Numbered from the stretch's first letter, positions 27,865 to 36,671 are shown. The stretch is DNA of 64,000 nt from Nodosilinea sp. FACHB-141 (GCF_014696135.1 NZ_JACJPP010000007.1:310001-374000), one strand, 5' to 3'. Notes: a model not told the origin generated them from the letters alone. Made by a program: numbers and translations.

Positions 27865-28016
27865 GGGGACTGAAAATGATGCTGTCGTCCTGAAACGATT
27901 GGCGTGGGGTGAAGTGTAATGGAAGGGGGCGGGGCGATCGCGCTTGGGGCTAGTCTCTGGCTATCGCACTAGTTCATAGCAACTAGTTTTATCATGCCGC
28001 TTGCATCTTAACCACC

Positions 28017-30269
28017 GTGACCGCTGCTGTGTCTTTGAATTCTCAAACCTACCTGGGGCACAACCAGGAAGCCTATCAGGAGCTGCGACTGGCTCTGCAA
28101 CTCAACCTGCGGCGGCAATTGCTGATTGCGGTGTGCGATGACCTAGCTCTGCAAGAGCAGCTGGCCCAGCGCCTGGAGGCTAACTTTAGTCCCCTGCCCG
28201 AGACAGTGCCCTTAGCAGCGGAGGTACGGGCGCGTCAATTCACGCTGGTGACCCTGCGGCTGAGCGGCGATCGCCCTGACCTGGTGCGCGAGGTCTTGCT
28301 GTGGCTGAAGCAGCAGCGTCGGCTCCAGAGCAGCTCGCCGACCACACCCGTGTTTCAAATTGTGGGCATCGACCAGCTCACCCGCCAGTCGCCTACGGTG
28401 CAAAACCGGTTTTTGGCTTCGCTGATTCGGGTCGATGCGCTGCTGACCCAGCTCGACTGTCGGTTGGTGGTGTGGGTGCCGCGCCCCTGGTTGGGCAAAA
28501 TTCGTCAGTCGGTGCCTGGGTTTTGGCGATCGCGCAGCGGTCTGTTTGAGTTCATGGGTGAACCCGGTGCGTCCCCCTCGGCTCCGGCCGAGCCAGCGGT
28601 GCCGCCAGCGCCAACAAGCCCCTCGGCTAATCTCCCCGATCTCTGGCGGGTGCTGCGGGATGATCTTTCGACCTTTGAGCAGCCTGCGCCTGCGTCAACG
28701 GATCGTACTTCCAAGGATGCAGCGGTGGCACAGCGAGAGGTGCCGCCGACCGTAGAGCTGCCAATTCTGCTCAGCTCAGATTCTCAGGCTGCACCCAACA
28801 AGGCTCATGATCTGCCGCAGAATCCTCAGAACTACACTGTTGTAGAGCAAGGAACGTTTTCAAGCATCGTCATGCCGCCGGTGGGCTCAACGGCGGCAGA
28901 GACCCTGGCGGCCTTACAGCGGGCTGAACCTATGCTGCCAACCGTTGAGCCGGTTCCTGTCCCTGTATCCAGCCCAACATCGCTGCACCCTACAGGAGAT
29001 CTACAGCTCCCCCCCGATCTGGCCCAAGATGTGGAGCTGGCGAATCTATGGCGCTACATTCAGGGATTGGTTGAGCAGCAGGCGGGGCCGCTGACCTTAG
29101 CGCGGACGTATCTAGCTCTAGGCCAGATGGGGCGCGATCGCCTCTCGGTCGAAGCCCCCGCCGCCAGCGTGCTGGACTTTGCGACGGCGGTGTACGACCG
29201 GGCGATCGCCGGTTTGCCCGAGGGCAGCACTGACTGGTGCGACGCCCTCAACGACCTAGCCAGCCTCTACTGGCTCCAAGGACAGCAGGAGAGCACTCCT
29301 GACCCCGCGCCTTGGCTGCGCCGCAGCGTCAGCACCTACGAAAAAGCCCTCCAGGGCGGCGCCAAAGCGATCCCCGCCGACACCTTGGGGCGCATCTACG
29401 GCAACCTGGGCACTGTCTATGGGCTACTGGCGAACCTGGACGATCCAGCCCCCTGTCTAGAAAAGGCGGTGGCGGCGTATCAGCAGGCTTTAGTACACAG
29501 CCCGGCGGCGCGATCGCCCATCGACTACGCCAATCTGCAAAACAGCTTGGGGGCGATTCACTGGCGGCTGTCCCAATGTGAGCAGCCTCAGCACCATCTG
29601 GCCCAGGCCATTGCCGCCTACGGTGAAGCTCTGGCCCACCGCACTGCCCAAGATGCGCCGCTGGAATATGCCATGGTGCAAAACAACCTGGGCATTGCCT
29701 ACTGGAGTTTGGCCCAGCACCAACAGCCGGTATTTTTGCTCGAACGGGCGATCGCCGCCTACCAGGCCGCCCTCAAACATCGCACCGTGGCCGTTTCCCC
29801 GGCTGGTTGTGCGGCCACCGCCAATAACTTGGGCACTGCCTACTGGGATCTGGCTCAGCAGGCGGCTGTGGCAGGCGAACGGCGCATTGCTACCCTGCAA
29901 CAAGCCGTTGCCGCCTACGAAACCGCTCTGGCCGCCGCCCAAATTGCCCTGCAAGAAACACCACCCCCTGCCCTTGGGTTTGACCTGTGGGCCACCTGTC
30001 ACAGCGCCGGCGTGGTTCACGATCAGCTGGCTCAGGCGCTGCCAGAAACTCAGGCTGAAGCCCGTCAGCATCATCTAGAAACGGCCCTCAGCCAATACCT
30101 GCTGACCTACCAAGGCTGGTACGACAATCCCCAGCAAATGGAGGTGCTGATCACAGCCTTGGTCTACAACGCCCACCTCAACTTTGAAATCTTCGGCATC
30201 CCCGGTCAGCAGGCGGTGCTCTCTAAGCTGCCGGGGGAGCTGTTGGCTCAGGTGTTGCGGCGGCTGTAG
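28017..30269 (+). CDS. TPR protein with degenerate ATPase-like N-terminus
   Basis: This is a 750-residue soluble protein. Residues about 20-180 resemble a P-loop/STAND-type module: RRQLLIAVCDDLALQEQLAQ stands where a Walker A strand-loop-helix would be but lacks GxxxxGK, followed by FQIVGIDQLTRQSP (Walker B-like) and CRLVVWVPRPWLGKIRQSVP. A Pro/Ala/Ser-rich linker spans about 185-340. From about 345 to 700 there are TPR-like repeats (IAAYGEALAHRT, NNLGIAYWSLAQHQQP, NNLGTAYWDLAQQ). Nucleotide hydrolysis is unlikely; a scaffold role is inferred. It starts with GTG at 28017. Confidence 0.8.
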   Translation: MTAAVSLNSQTYLGHNQEAYQELRLALQLNLRRQLLIAVCDDLALQEQLAQRLEANFSPLPETVPLAAEVRARQFTLVTLRLSGDRPDLVREVLLWLKQQRRLQSSSPTTPVFQIVGIDQLTRQSPTVQNRFLASLIRVDALLTQLDCRLVVWVPRPWLGKIRQSVPGFWRSRSGLFEFMGEPGASPSAPAEPAVPPAPTSPSANLPDLWRVLRDDLSTFEQPAPASTDRTSKDAAVAQREVPPTVELPILLSSDSQAAPNKAHDLPQNPQNYTVVEQGTFSSIVMPPVGSTAAETLAALQRAEPMLPTVEPVPVPVSSPTSLHPTGDLQLPPDLAQDVELANLWRYIQGLVEQQAGPLTLARTYLALGQMGRDRLSVEAPAASVLDFATAVYDRAIAGLPEGSTDWCDALNDLASLYWLQGQQESTPDPAPWLRRSVSTYEKALQGGAKAIPADTLGRIYGNLGTVYGLLANLDDPAPCLEKAVAAYQQALVHSPAARSPIDYANLQNSLGAIHWRLSQCEQPQHHLAQAIAAYGEALAHRTAQDAPLEYAMVQNNLGIAYWSLAQHQQPVFLLERAIAAYQAALKHRTVAVSPAGCAATANNLGTAYWDLAQQAAVAGERRIATLQQAVAAYETALAAAQIALQETPPPALGFDLWATCHSAGVVHDQLAQALPETQAEARQHHLETALSQYLLTYQGWYDNPQQMEVLITALVYNAHLNFEIFGIPGQQAVLSKLPGELLAQVLRRL

Positions 30270-30461
30270 GAGTAGGGATGGGTGGGTGAGTAGATGGGTG
30301 GATGGGGACAAATTCTAAGATCCAAAGCTAAGAGCCAGAATCGTTAAGAACCGTCGCACCCGCCTTCTCAAGGGCAAACCCTTGCAGGACAATGAAAGGC
30401 GTACTTAACGGTTTGCAACATCCCGCTAGAGCAAGGCTCCTGCTGGGCTGAAGGAATAACT

Positions 30462-31052
30462 ATGGCCTACTACTGGTTCAAAGCGTTTCACATTGTCGGC
30501 GTGGTGGTGTGGTTCGCCGGGTTGTTTTACCTGGTGCGCCTGTTTATTTACCACGTCGAAGCCGAGGCCGAGCCAGAACCGGCCCGCAGCATTCTCAAGA
30601 ACCAGTACACCATTATGGAAAAGCGCCTCTACGGCATCATTACCACTCCCGGCATGGTGGTGGCGGTCGCTATGGCTGTGGGGTTACTGGTGCTCATGCC
30701 TGAATACCTCAAGGATGGCTGGATGCACGCCAAGCTGGGGCTGGTGGCGGTGCTGCTGGCCTATCACCACTACTGCGCTCGGTTGATGCGGCAGCTGCAC
30801 CGGGGTGAATGTAAGTGGTCGGGGCAACAGCTGCGGGCGCTCAACGAAGCTCCCACTCTGCTGCTGGTAGCGATCGTCATGCTGGTGATCTTTAAGAACA
30901 ACTTCCCCACGGGGGCGACCACCTGGCTGATGGTGGGGCTGGTAGTGTTTATGGCGGCCACGATTCAGCTGTACGCCCGCAAACGACGGCTAGATAAGGA
31001 GAAAGCCGCCCTCGATGCGATCCCTGAGCCCCAGGCTTTGCAGAACTCCTGA
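30462..31052 (+). CDS. hemJ: Protoporphyrinogen IX oxidase HemJ
   Basis: HemJ oxidises protoporphyrinogen IX to protoporphyrin IX in most cyanobacteria, before the haem/chlorophyll branch. The 196-residue membrane protein has four hydrophobic segments and family motifs: YYWFKAFHIVGVVVWFAGLFYLVRLF (conserved His10), MEKRLYGIITTPGM, WMHAKLGLV and RALNEAPTLLLV. The C-terminal tail is basic and cytosolic. Transcribed alone, ATG at 30462. Confidence 0.94.
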   Translation: MAYYWFKAFHIVGVVVWFAGLFYLVRLFIYHVEAEAEPEPARSILKNQYTIMEKRLYGIITTPGMVVAVAMAVGLLVLMPEYLKDGWMHAKLGLVAVLLAYHHYCARLMRQLHRGECKWSGQQLRALNEAPTLLLVAIVMLVIFKNNFPTGATTWLMVGLVVFMAATIQLYARKRRLDKEKAALDAIPEPQALQNS

Positions 31053-31108
31053 GATAGTGCCCCTTACTTGAGCAGACGAATTTTGGCTGACAGACCACAG
31101 AAGGAGTA

Positions 31109-31834
31109 ATGAGCGAAGAAGCAATGAGCTCAGATAAACGCTGGTTGGTACGGAGGATACTCGTTAGCTGCGGGTTCGAAGAAGCAATGAGCCCAAATGA
31201 GCGCTGGACGATATCGAGGGTATTCGCTATCTGCGGGTTCTTATGTTTGCTGGGGGGAGGCTTATTACTGACATTGGTGCCCCAAAGCATTGCCAATCAG
31301 GCCCAGGAAGTGGCTCGGTTGCCCGTAGCGACCGCTGATACCCTCAACGAGCGGGGAACCAGGGCGCTGATAGAAGGCCGTGTAAGCGATCGCATGGGCT
31401 TCAGCGATCGTCCACCCCTGGTTGCCTATGACTTATACGAGGGGGAGACCAGTCATATCTACGTTCCTACCCTTTGGGTGCAAATTCCAGGGAAAGAAGT
31501 GAAAGTGACGGAGGGGTATCGAATACGATCTACGCTTTCTTATGTAGGAGGCATCTTTCCTAGTGTAGACGGCGTCTATCACAGTAGCTTTCAAGTTAAC
31601 GATCCCGTTGTGGTGTTGGGAACCTTGAGCGTAGCTGGCGATCGTCCCGTGGTCAGCGAGGCAGAGATCGCGTTTGGGACTAAAGAGGCTTATCTGGTAA
31701 CAGTAGAACATGAGAGACAAGAGGCCCGCTGGGTGGGCCTGCTTTTTCTTGTTGGGGGCAGCTTGCAAACCCTAGTGGCAGGGGGGACGGCTTACGGCTG
31801 GCGCGGCGGCACAAACCTCTCCGGCGTTCCATAG
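31109..31834 (+). CDS. GIDE-like membrane protein, paralogue 1
   Basis: This 241-residue protein has a membrane segment near residues 45-65, an extracytoplasmic domain (ALIEGRVSDRMGFSDRPPLV, FQVNDPVVVLGTLSVAGDRP) and a C-terminal segment (ARWVGLLFLVGGSLQTLVAG). It is clearly paralogous to the next gene. The order of membrane segment, beta domain with VLGT/GRP-like motif, and membrane segment resembles GIDE proteins such as that at 21877-22674, but homology is inferred. The first 43 residues contain a duplicated segment (EEAMSSDKRW and EEAMSPNERW), so the true start may be the ATG at 31109 or one of the internal ATGs (31124 or 31187). AAGGAG precedes 31109. Confidence 0.65.
   Translation: MSEEAMSSDKRWLVRRILVSCGFEEAMSPNERWTISRVFAICGFLCLLGGGLLLTLVPQSIANQAQEVARLPVATADTLNERGTRALIEGRVSDRMGFSDRPPLVAYDLYEGETSHIYVPTLWVQIPGKEVKVTEGYRIRSTLSYVGGIFPSVDGVYHSSFQVNDPVVVLGTLSVAGDRPVVSEAEIAFGTKEAYLVTVEHERQEARWVGLLFLVGGSLQTLVAGGTAYGWRGGTNLSGVP
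31115..31240 (+). repeat. 63-base direct tandem duplication at the 5' end of a gene
   Basis: GAAGAAGCAATGAGC starts at 31115 and again at 31178, and the following bases align through CTGCGGGTTC in both copies. The period is 63 bases (21 codons), so the frame is kept and the N-terminal segment is doubled, with moderate divergence. Confidence 0.85.
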
Positions 31835-31841
31835 AAGAGCC

Positions 31842-32498
31842 ATGAGCACCTGGGAGCGCTGGCTGTTACCGGGCATATTGGCCGCCGTGGGCGTTCCCTT
31901 TTTAATTACCGGGGGAGTGCTTTGGGCCGTGGTGCCTAGGGCGGTTGCCAATCATGCTAAGGAGGTGGCGCGGCTGCCCGTAGCCACGGCGACTACCCTC
32001 AACGAACGCGGTGCGCCGGTGGTCATAGAGGGCCAGGTGAGCGATCGCAACCCCATCAGCGATCGCCCGCCCCTGGTGGCCTACAACGAGTACCATCGGG
32101 TGCGCCGCGACGACGAGTGGAAATGGGAGTATGAGCGCAGCTATAACCCCACGCTCGTGGTTCAGATTCCGGGAAAAGAGGTGGAGATCGAGGCCGGCTA
32201 TAGTCTGCAATCGACGACTTCTCAGGTGCAAGAAGGGCGCAATCGCAGTTACGAAGGCTTTGAGGTCAACGATCCGGTTTTGGTGTTGGGCACCTTGAGC
32301 GTCGCGGGCGATCGCCCCGTAGTCGCCGAAGCCAAGATTGGGCATGAGACCAAAGCGGCCTACCTGGCATCCCTAGAGCAAGACCAGGCAACCGCTCGCT
32401 GGTTGGGTCTGCTGTTTTTAGTTTTGGGCAGTCTGCTGACCGTGGGGGCCGGGCTGGCCGTTTACTTGATCTGGCGTAGGATTGGCCGCGATCGTTAG
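31842..32498 (+). CDS. GIDE-like membrane protein, paralogue 2
   Basis: This 218-residue protein is about half identical to the preceding one: shared blocks include VARLPVATA, TLNERGAPVVIEGQVSDR, RPPLVAYNEY, VQIPGKEVEIEAGY, VNDPVLVLGTLSVAGDRPVV and ARWLGLLFLVLGSLL. It has membrane segments at each end (residues about 8-30 and 185-210). It starts 7 bases after the stop of paralogue 1, a tandem duplication. It lacks the doubled N-terminal segment, so it probably shows the ancestral form. Function unknown. Confidence 0.7.
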   Translation: MSTWERWLLPGILAAVGVPFLITGGVLWAVVPRAVANHAKEVARLPVATATTLNERGAPVVIEGQVSDRNPISDRPPLVAYNEYHRVRRDDEWKWEYERSYNPTLVVQIPGKEVEIEAGYSLQSTTSQVQEGRNRSYEGFEVNDPVLVLGTLSVAGDRPVVAEAKIGHETKAAYLASLEQDQATARWLGLLFLVLGSLLTVGAGLAVYLIWRRIGRDR

Positions 32499-32632
32499 GG
32501 CACTGCCTCAAGCTTGGATCTACTCAGTTCGTCTAATCGCCAACCTCGGCAATAAACTACACCAAATTTTCATACGTGAAACTTTGGAGAAATGCCACAT
32601 TAGGCGTGGACACTCGACCCGAGGCTACACTG

Positions 32633-33961
32633 ATGCACAATCTGGAAATGCGGCGACCCTTGAGTGTCGGCCCCGAACCGTTGCATTTGCGCCCCGGCAC
32701 TCGTCGGCTCAACCTGGCGGCAGGGCTCACGACCTTTCCAGAAGAGATTCTTGAGCTGGCAGACAGCCTTGAAGTGCTCGACCTGTCGAACAATGCCCTA
32801 ACTACACTGCCCGACAGCTTTGCCCAGCTGCGCAATCTGCGAGTGGCATTCTTTAGCAACAATGCCTTTGAGGTGTTGCCTGAGGTGCTGGCCCACTGCC
32901 CCAAGCTGTCGATGATTGGGTTTAAGTCCAACCAAATCACCACCGTGCCCGCTGGGGCGCTACCCCAAGCCACCCGCTGGCTGATCTTGACCGACAACCG
33001 CATCGAGTCGCTGCCCGAGTCCATTGGCCAGCTCACTAAGCTGCAGAAACTGATGCTGGCCGGCAACCAGCTGCGGGCTTTGCCAGAGAGTTTAGCCAAC
33101 TGTCAAAATTTGGAGCTAGTGCGCCTCGCCGCCAACCAGCTTGAGGCCTTGCCTCCTCAGCTGCTCACTCTACCCCGCCTGAGCTGGCTCGCCTACGCTG
33201 GCAACCCTTTCTGCCAAAGCTGGGGCAGTGAACCCCTGCCATTGCCCCAAATCGCTTGGGACGACCTGACGGTGGGCGATGTTCTCGGGGAGGGAGCCTC
33301 CGGCGTAATTTCGCGCGGCACCTGGCGACAGGGTCAGGATGAAATGCCCGTTGCCCTCAAGCTGTTTAAAGGCGCGATCACCAGCGATGGTTTGCCCGAA
33401 GACGAAATGCGGGCCTGCTTGGCGGCGGGGGCACACCCCAACTTGGTTGCTCCCCTAGGGCAAATTGTCGCCCATCCCGAGCAGAACCATGGACTAGTGC
33501 TGCCGCTGGTTGACCCCAGCTACCAGGTGATGGGCGGGCCTCCTAGCCTAGAGAGCTGTACCCGCGATACCTATCCTCCAGAGGCCACTTTTTCCTTGGA
33601 GGCGGCTATGAGCATTGCCACTGGGGTAGCCGCTGCCGCTGCTCACCTGCATCGGCGCGGCATTCTCCACGGCGATCTGTATCCTCACAACACTTTAGTT
33701 ACCGAGGAGGGAGACGCTCGCTTGAGCGACTTTGGGGCGGCCAGCTTCTACGACCGGGCGGGGCAGGCCGCTCCGGCTCTAGAGCGTTTAGAGGTACGGG
33801 CCTTTGGCTGCTTGCTGGAGGATTTGCTCGATCGCTGTCCCGACTCTTCTGAGATAACGTTGCGACTGCGCCAACTACAGTTTGCCTGCATGCAGGCTGA
33901 GGTGCTGGCTCGTCCAGCCTTTGAGGACGTGCTGGATGCGCTGGTGGCTTTGGCTTCCTAA
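32633..33961 (+). CDS. Leucine-rich repeat protein kinase
   Basis: This is a 442-residue fusion. Residues about 24-190 form seven or so leucine-rich repeats of 22-23 residues (LEVLDLSNNALTTLPDSF, LQKLMLAGNQLRALPESL). Residues 209-442 form a Ser/Thr-type kinase: glycine loop GEGASGVISRG (219-229), Lys243 in VALKLFK, HGDLYPHN (catalytic Asp348, Asn353) and DFG (366-368). The activation segment is short and the usual APE is not obvious; DxWSxG is replaced by EVRAFG. There is no membrane segment, so the kinase is cytosolic. The start is placed at the ATG at 32633 because GAGG stands eight bases before it; a GTG at 32576 has no such site. A TIR-domain gene follows. Confidence 0.9.
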   Translation: MHNLEMRRPLSVGPEPLHLRPGTRRLNLAAGLTTFPEEILELADSLEVLDLSNNALTTLPDSFAQLRNLRVAFFSNNAFEVLPEVLAHCPKLSMIGFKSNQITTVPAGALPQATRWLILTDNRIESLPESIGQLTKLQKLMLAGNQLRALPESLANCQNLELVRLAANQLEALPPQLLTLPRLSWLAYAGNPFCQSWGSEPLPLPQIAWDDLTVGDVLGEGASGVISRGTWRQGQDEMPVALKLFKGAITSDGLPEDEMRACLAAGAHPNLVAPLGQIVAHPEQNHGLVLPLVDPSYQVMGGPPSLESCTRDTYPPEATFSLEAAMSIATGVAAAAAHLHRRGILHGDLYPHNTLVTEEGDARLSDFGAASFYDRAGQAAPALERLEVRAFGCLLEDLLDRCPDSSEITLRLRQLQFACMQAEVLARPAFEDVLDALVALAS

Positions 33962-34203
33962 GGCCTGTCTGTGGCGGGGACTCGGCCTGTTAATGGGCGC
34001 GGTCAATGCCCTGGCCTAACCTTGAACTGGGTAAAAGACGGTTGCAGATTCAGTAGACAGGTGTATCCGAGGATAGCAAGCCAATTTAAAAAATTGGGTA
34101 TTCTCAAGGCGCGGGCAGTTGGAGCAGCAACCCCAGGCAACGCATGGCTCATTGGCCAGTCTGGGCACAGGGTTTGAGTGCATTGCAAGCATAGGTATAG
34201 CTT
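33962..34203. other. Spacer between kinase and TIR gene
   Basis: These 242 bases have no credible gene. They are somewhat AT-richer near 34070-34110. No terminator hairpin with a T-run was seen, so read-through from the kinase gene to the TIR gene is possible. Confidence 0.4.
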
Positions 34204-34947
34204 TTGAACAACGCCAATGTTGCTGGCCATCGCCAGTCTGCCACTGACCCAACGGCTCAGGTATTTTTGGCCTACGCGGCCGAAGACGGTTGCCGCGCCC
34301 CTGGGGAAGCGATCGCTGGTCCTGGTGGAGCCGAGGTGGTAGGGGAATTGCGCCAGCTGCTGACCCAGACTCAGATTACTTACCGGCAATGCCCCTGTCC
34401 CTGGCCTGCTGACGCTGACCCTGAGGCGATCATCTCGCGGGCGGCCGAGGCCTGCGACAACTATGTGCTGGTGCTGTCGCCCTACACCCTGGCTGATGTT
34501 TTTTGTCTCCAGGGGCTGCTGTTTGCCCTCAGCCTGAACAAACGCATTGTGCCGGTGCTGATTGAAACTGTCTCTGCTCATCACTTGCCTGAGCCCTTGC
34601 AAACCCTTGAGACTGTCGACCTCCGGGACAGGTCGTTGCCCCTGACGCAGACCGACGGGGGGCGTCAGCTCTTGCAGATTCTGCACCACGCCGCTGATTA
34701 CCACCATGCCCACACCCAGCTCTTGTTAAGAGCTTTGGAATGGGAACGACAGCGGCGCCACCCAGATCTGCTGCTTGAGGGTGACGAGCTAGATCAATAC
34801 CAGCGTTGGCTGGTGCAGGCTAACGGGCGATCGCACCATCGACCCATTCAGCTGCAAGCCCTATATATTACTGAAAGTGCCCGCCACCAGGCCAGCCAGG
34901 GTAGTGCCGTAGCTCTAGGCATGGGCTGGATCAGGCGCTGGCTTTAG
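34204..34947 (+). CDS. TIR-domain protein with degenerate active site
   Basis: This is a 247-residue protein. Residues about 18-125 are a TIR fold: VFLAYAAEDG (box 1), EAIISRAAEACDNYVLVLSP, and NKRIVPVLIE. The glutamate that active TIR NADases carry three residues after the conserved Cys is Gly104 here (Cys101-Leu-Gln-Gly), so NAD cleavage is doubtful. Residues 168-205 (HAHTQLLLRALEWERQRR, LLLEGDELDQYQRWL) match the linker that in cyanobacterial TIR-STAND or TIR-WD40 proteins leads into a large C-terminal module, but this protein ends soon after. It may be a truncated receptor or an adaptor. It starts with TTG at 34204, and AGG is the only upstream pairing site. Confidence 0.78.
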   Translation: MNNANVAGHRQSATDPTAQVFLAYAAEDGCRAPGEAIAGPGGAEVVGELRQLLTQTQITYRQCPCPWPADADPEAIISRAAEACDNYVLVLSPYTLADVFCLQGLLFALSLNKRIVPVLIETVSAHHLPEPLQTLETVDLRDRSLPLTQTDGGRQLLQILHHAADYHHAHTQLLLRALEWERQRRHPDLLLEGDELDQYQRWLVQANGRSHHRPIQLQALYITESARHQASQGSAVALGMGWIRRWL

Positions 34948-34952
34948 CTGAC

Positions 34953-35735
34953 CTAGCTCGATGCGCTGGTGTAAAAGCGTAGGGCAAACCGCCAAAACCG
35001 ATTTGCCACCACCATGAGTACCATCGCCAGCAGCGCCGAAGCCAACAGCCAGCCGCGCCCGCCCTGGTTGAGCATGGTCTGGGCTGGTACGGTCGTCAAA
35101 AACGCCACCGGTACCACAAAGGTAAAAAACGCTCGGTAGGCCACCGGGTAGGCTGCGATCGGAAATCGCCCTGCCTCTAGCAGTCCCCGCAGTACCTCGG
35201 TGACGTTGTAGATTTTGACAAACCAAATGCTAGTGGCACCCAGCATAAACCACAGGCTATAGAGGGTCAGCGCCCCGAACAGCAGGGGCAAGATGGCCAG
35301 GGCATAGTCGGCCCAGCCCAGGCCCAGGCGCGTGCCGCCGTAGCCAATCATCACTAGGCCAAATAGCACGTCGGGCAGGCCCCAGGGCGAGACCACCCGG
35401 GTTGAGAGCCAAAACTGCGAGCTGATCGGCTTGAGCAGCACAAAGTCGAGGGTGCCCTGTTGCACCTGACTAACGATTTTGTTGAGGTTAGGAATGAGCA
35501 CCGTGGCGGCAAAGCCTTGTAGCACGGTAAACAGCCCCAGCACCAGCAGGGCGGCTTCCCAACTCCATCCAGCGAACTCATAGCCGGTGCGATAGAACAA
35601 AAACAAGCCAAACAAGCTGCCCACCAGCCCGCCCAGGCTAATTAGAGCAGTGACCAAAAAGTTGAGGCGATACTCTAGCTCGGCGGCGATCGCCGTGCCC
35701 CAAAACAGTCGCAGCACCTTCCAATAGCGCTCCAT
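34953..35735 (-). CDS. ABC-2 family transporter permease
   Basis: This 260-residue protein with six membrane segments belongs to the DUF990/ABC-2 group: YWKVLRLFWGTAIAAELEYRLNF, a coupling region VQQGTLDFVLLKPISSQFWLS, and NVTEVLRGLLEAGRFPIAAYP. Its ATG at 35735 overlaps the stop codon of the upstream permease gene by one base (TAATG), so the pair is translationally coupled and probably forms a heterodimeric export channel. The ATPase gene is not in the window. Convergent with the TIR gene, 5 bases between stops. Confidence 0.85.
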   Translation of the reverse strand: MERYWKVLRLFWGTAIAAELEYRLNFLVTALISLGGLVGSLFGLFLFYRTGYEFAGWSWEAALLVLGLFTVLQGFAATVLIPNLNKIVSQVQQGTLDFVLLKPISSQFWLSTRVVSPWGLPDVLFGLVMIGYGGTRLGLGWADYALAILPLLFGALTLYSLWFMLGATSIWFVKIYNVTEVLRGLLEAGRFPIAAYPVAYRAFFTFVVPVAFLTTVPAQTMLNQGGRGWLLASALLAMVLMVVANRFWRFALRFYTSASS

Positions 35736-36523
35736 TAGGCCCCCATGCCAGAATATTGCTTCAGCCCCTGCCGCCACAGCCAGCGGTTGAGCCCCCAAAA
35801 CAGCGCCGACCAGAGTACCATCGCCGCAAACCCTTGGGCCACATGATCCGGGCGGTTAATCAGCAAACTGGCCGGGAAATAAATCAGGTACGGAAAGGGC
35901 GTCCACAGCACCACCTCGCGCACCGCGTCAGGAAAGAGAGAGAGGGGGGCAATCATGCCCGACAGGAAGGTGTAGAGCAAAAACCAAAACTGCTCTAGGG
36001 CGCTGGCCCGCTCCGTCCAAAAGGCCGCCAGAGCAAAGGTGTACTGCATGAGAAACCGCAGGCAGAAGGCCAGGGCGATCGCCAGCAGACCCAGAAGCAG
36101 ATTGCCTAGACTGGGCAACCAGGCAGCGTAGGGGTAGAGCAGCAAAAACAGCCCCACCAGCAAGAAAGCAAAGGGCAGTCGGGCAAAGCGTTCCGACACG
36201 TGGCTAAAAAAGTGCCGCCAGGCCGGGTCGATGGGCTGCAACAGGTAGGGCGACAGCCGCCCTTCCACCACCTCCCGCTCAAATTCCCAGATCACCCAGA
36301 CCACGGTGAACTGCCGCACCAAGAACACCGCCAAGAAATATTGCACCAGCTCGGTTGGGCTGAGGTCGAATTGGTTGCCTTGGGCCGCTTCGACCCATAG
36401 GCCCATGAGAATCAGTGGAAAGGTGCCAGACAGCACCCAAAACACCAGCTCAGCCCTGTATTCCACCATATAGGCGTAGTACACCGACAGCATGACGCGA
36501 GAAATTTTTAGTGCTTGTTTCAC
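35735..36523 (-). CDS. ABC-2 family transporter permease
   Basis: This 262-residue permease is of the same DUF990/ABC-2 group as its downstream neighbour: YYAYMVEYRAELVFWVLSG, EFEREVVEGRLSPYLLQPIDP (coupling helix region), FSGMIAPLSLFP-like segment and PFPYLIYFPASLLINR. Six membrane segments are evident. It is first gene of the permease operon. Substrate unknown; homologues export lipids, peptides or polysaccharide parts. Confidence 0.86.
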   Translation of the reverse strand: MKQALKISRVMLSVYYAYMVEYRAELVFWVLSGTFPLILMGLWVEAAQGNQFDLSPTELVQYFLAVFLVRQFTVVWVIWEFEREVVEGRLSPYLLQPIDPAWRHFFSHVSERFARLPFAFLLVGLFLLLYPYAAWLPSLGNLLLGLLAIALAFCLRFLMQYTFALAAFWTERASALEQFWFLLYTFLSGMIAPLSLFPDAVREVVLWTPFPYLIYFPASLLINRPDHVAQGFAAMVLWSALFWGLNRWLWRQGLKQYSGMGA

Positions 36524-36671
36524 CTGGAGCTCCTCGTTAGCCTTCTCATACTAGGATGCTACCGCTGGTTGGAGGGCTGAGGTGCGACGGTCTGTCGATG
36601 GGCAGATATTTTCCAAAGTTTGATGTTTTCTGCGGGTAGCTTTAACTTTTTGCCCAAAAGAAAAGATATGC

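Noticed and set aside
33971..34177. 68-codon open frame between the kinase and TIR genes
   Set aside because: GTG start without ribosome binding site, composition unlike coding sequence, and an overlapping frame of similar length on the other strand.
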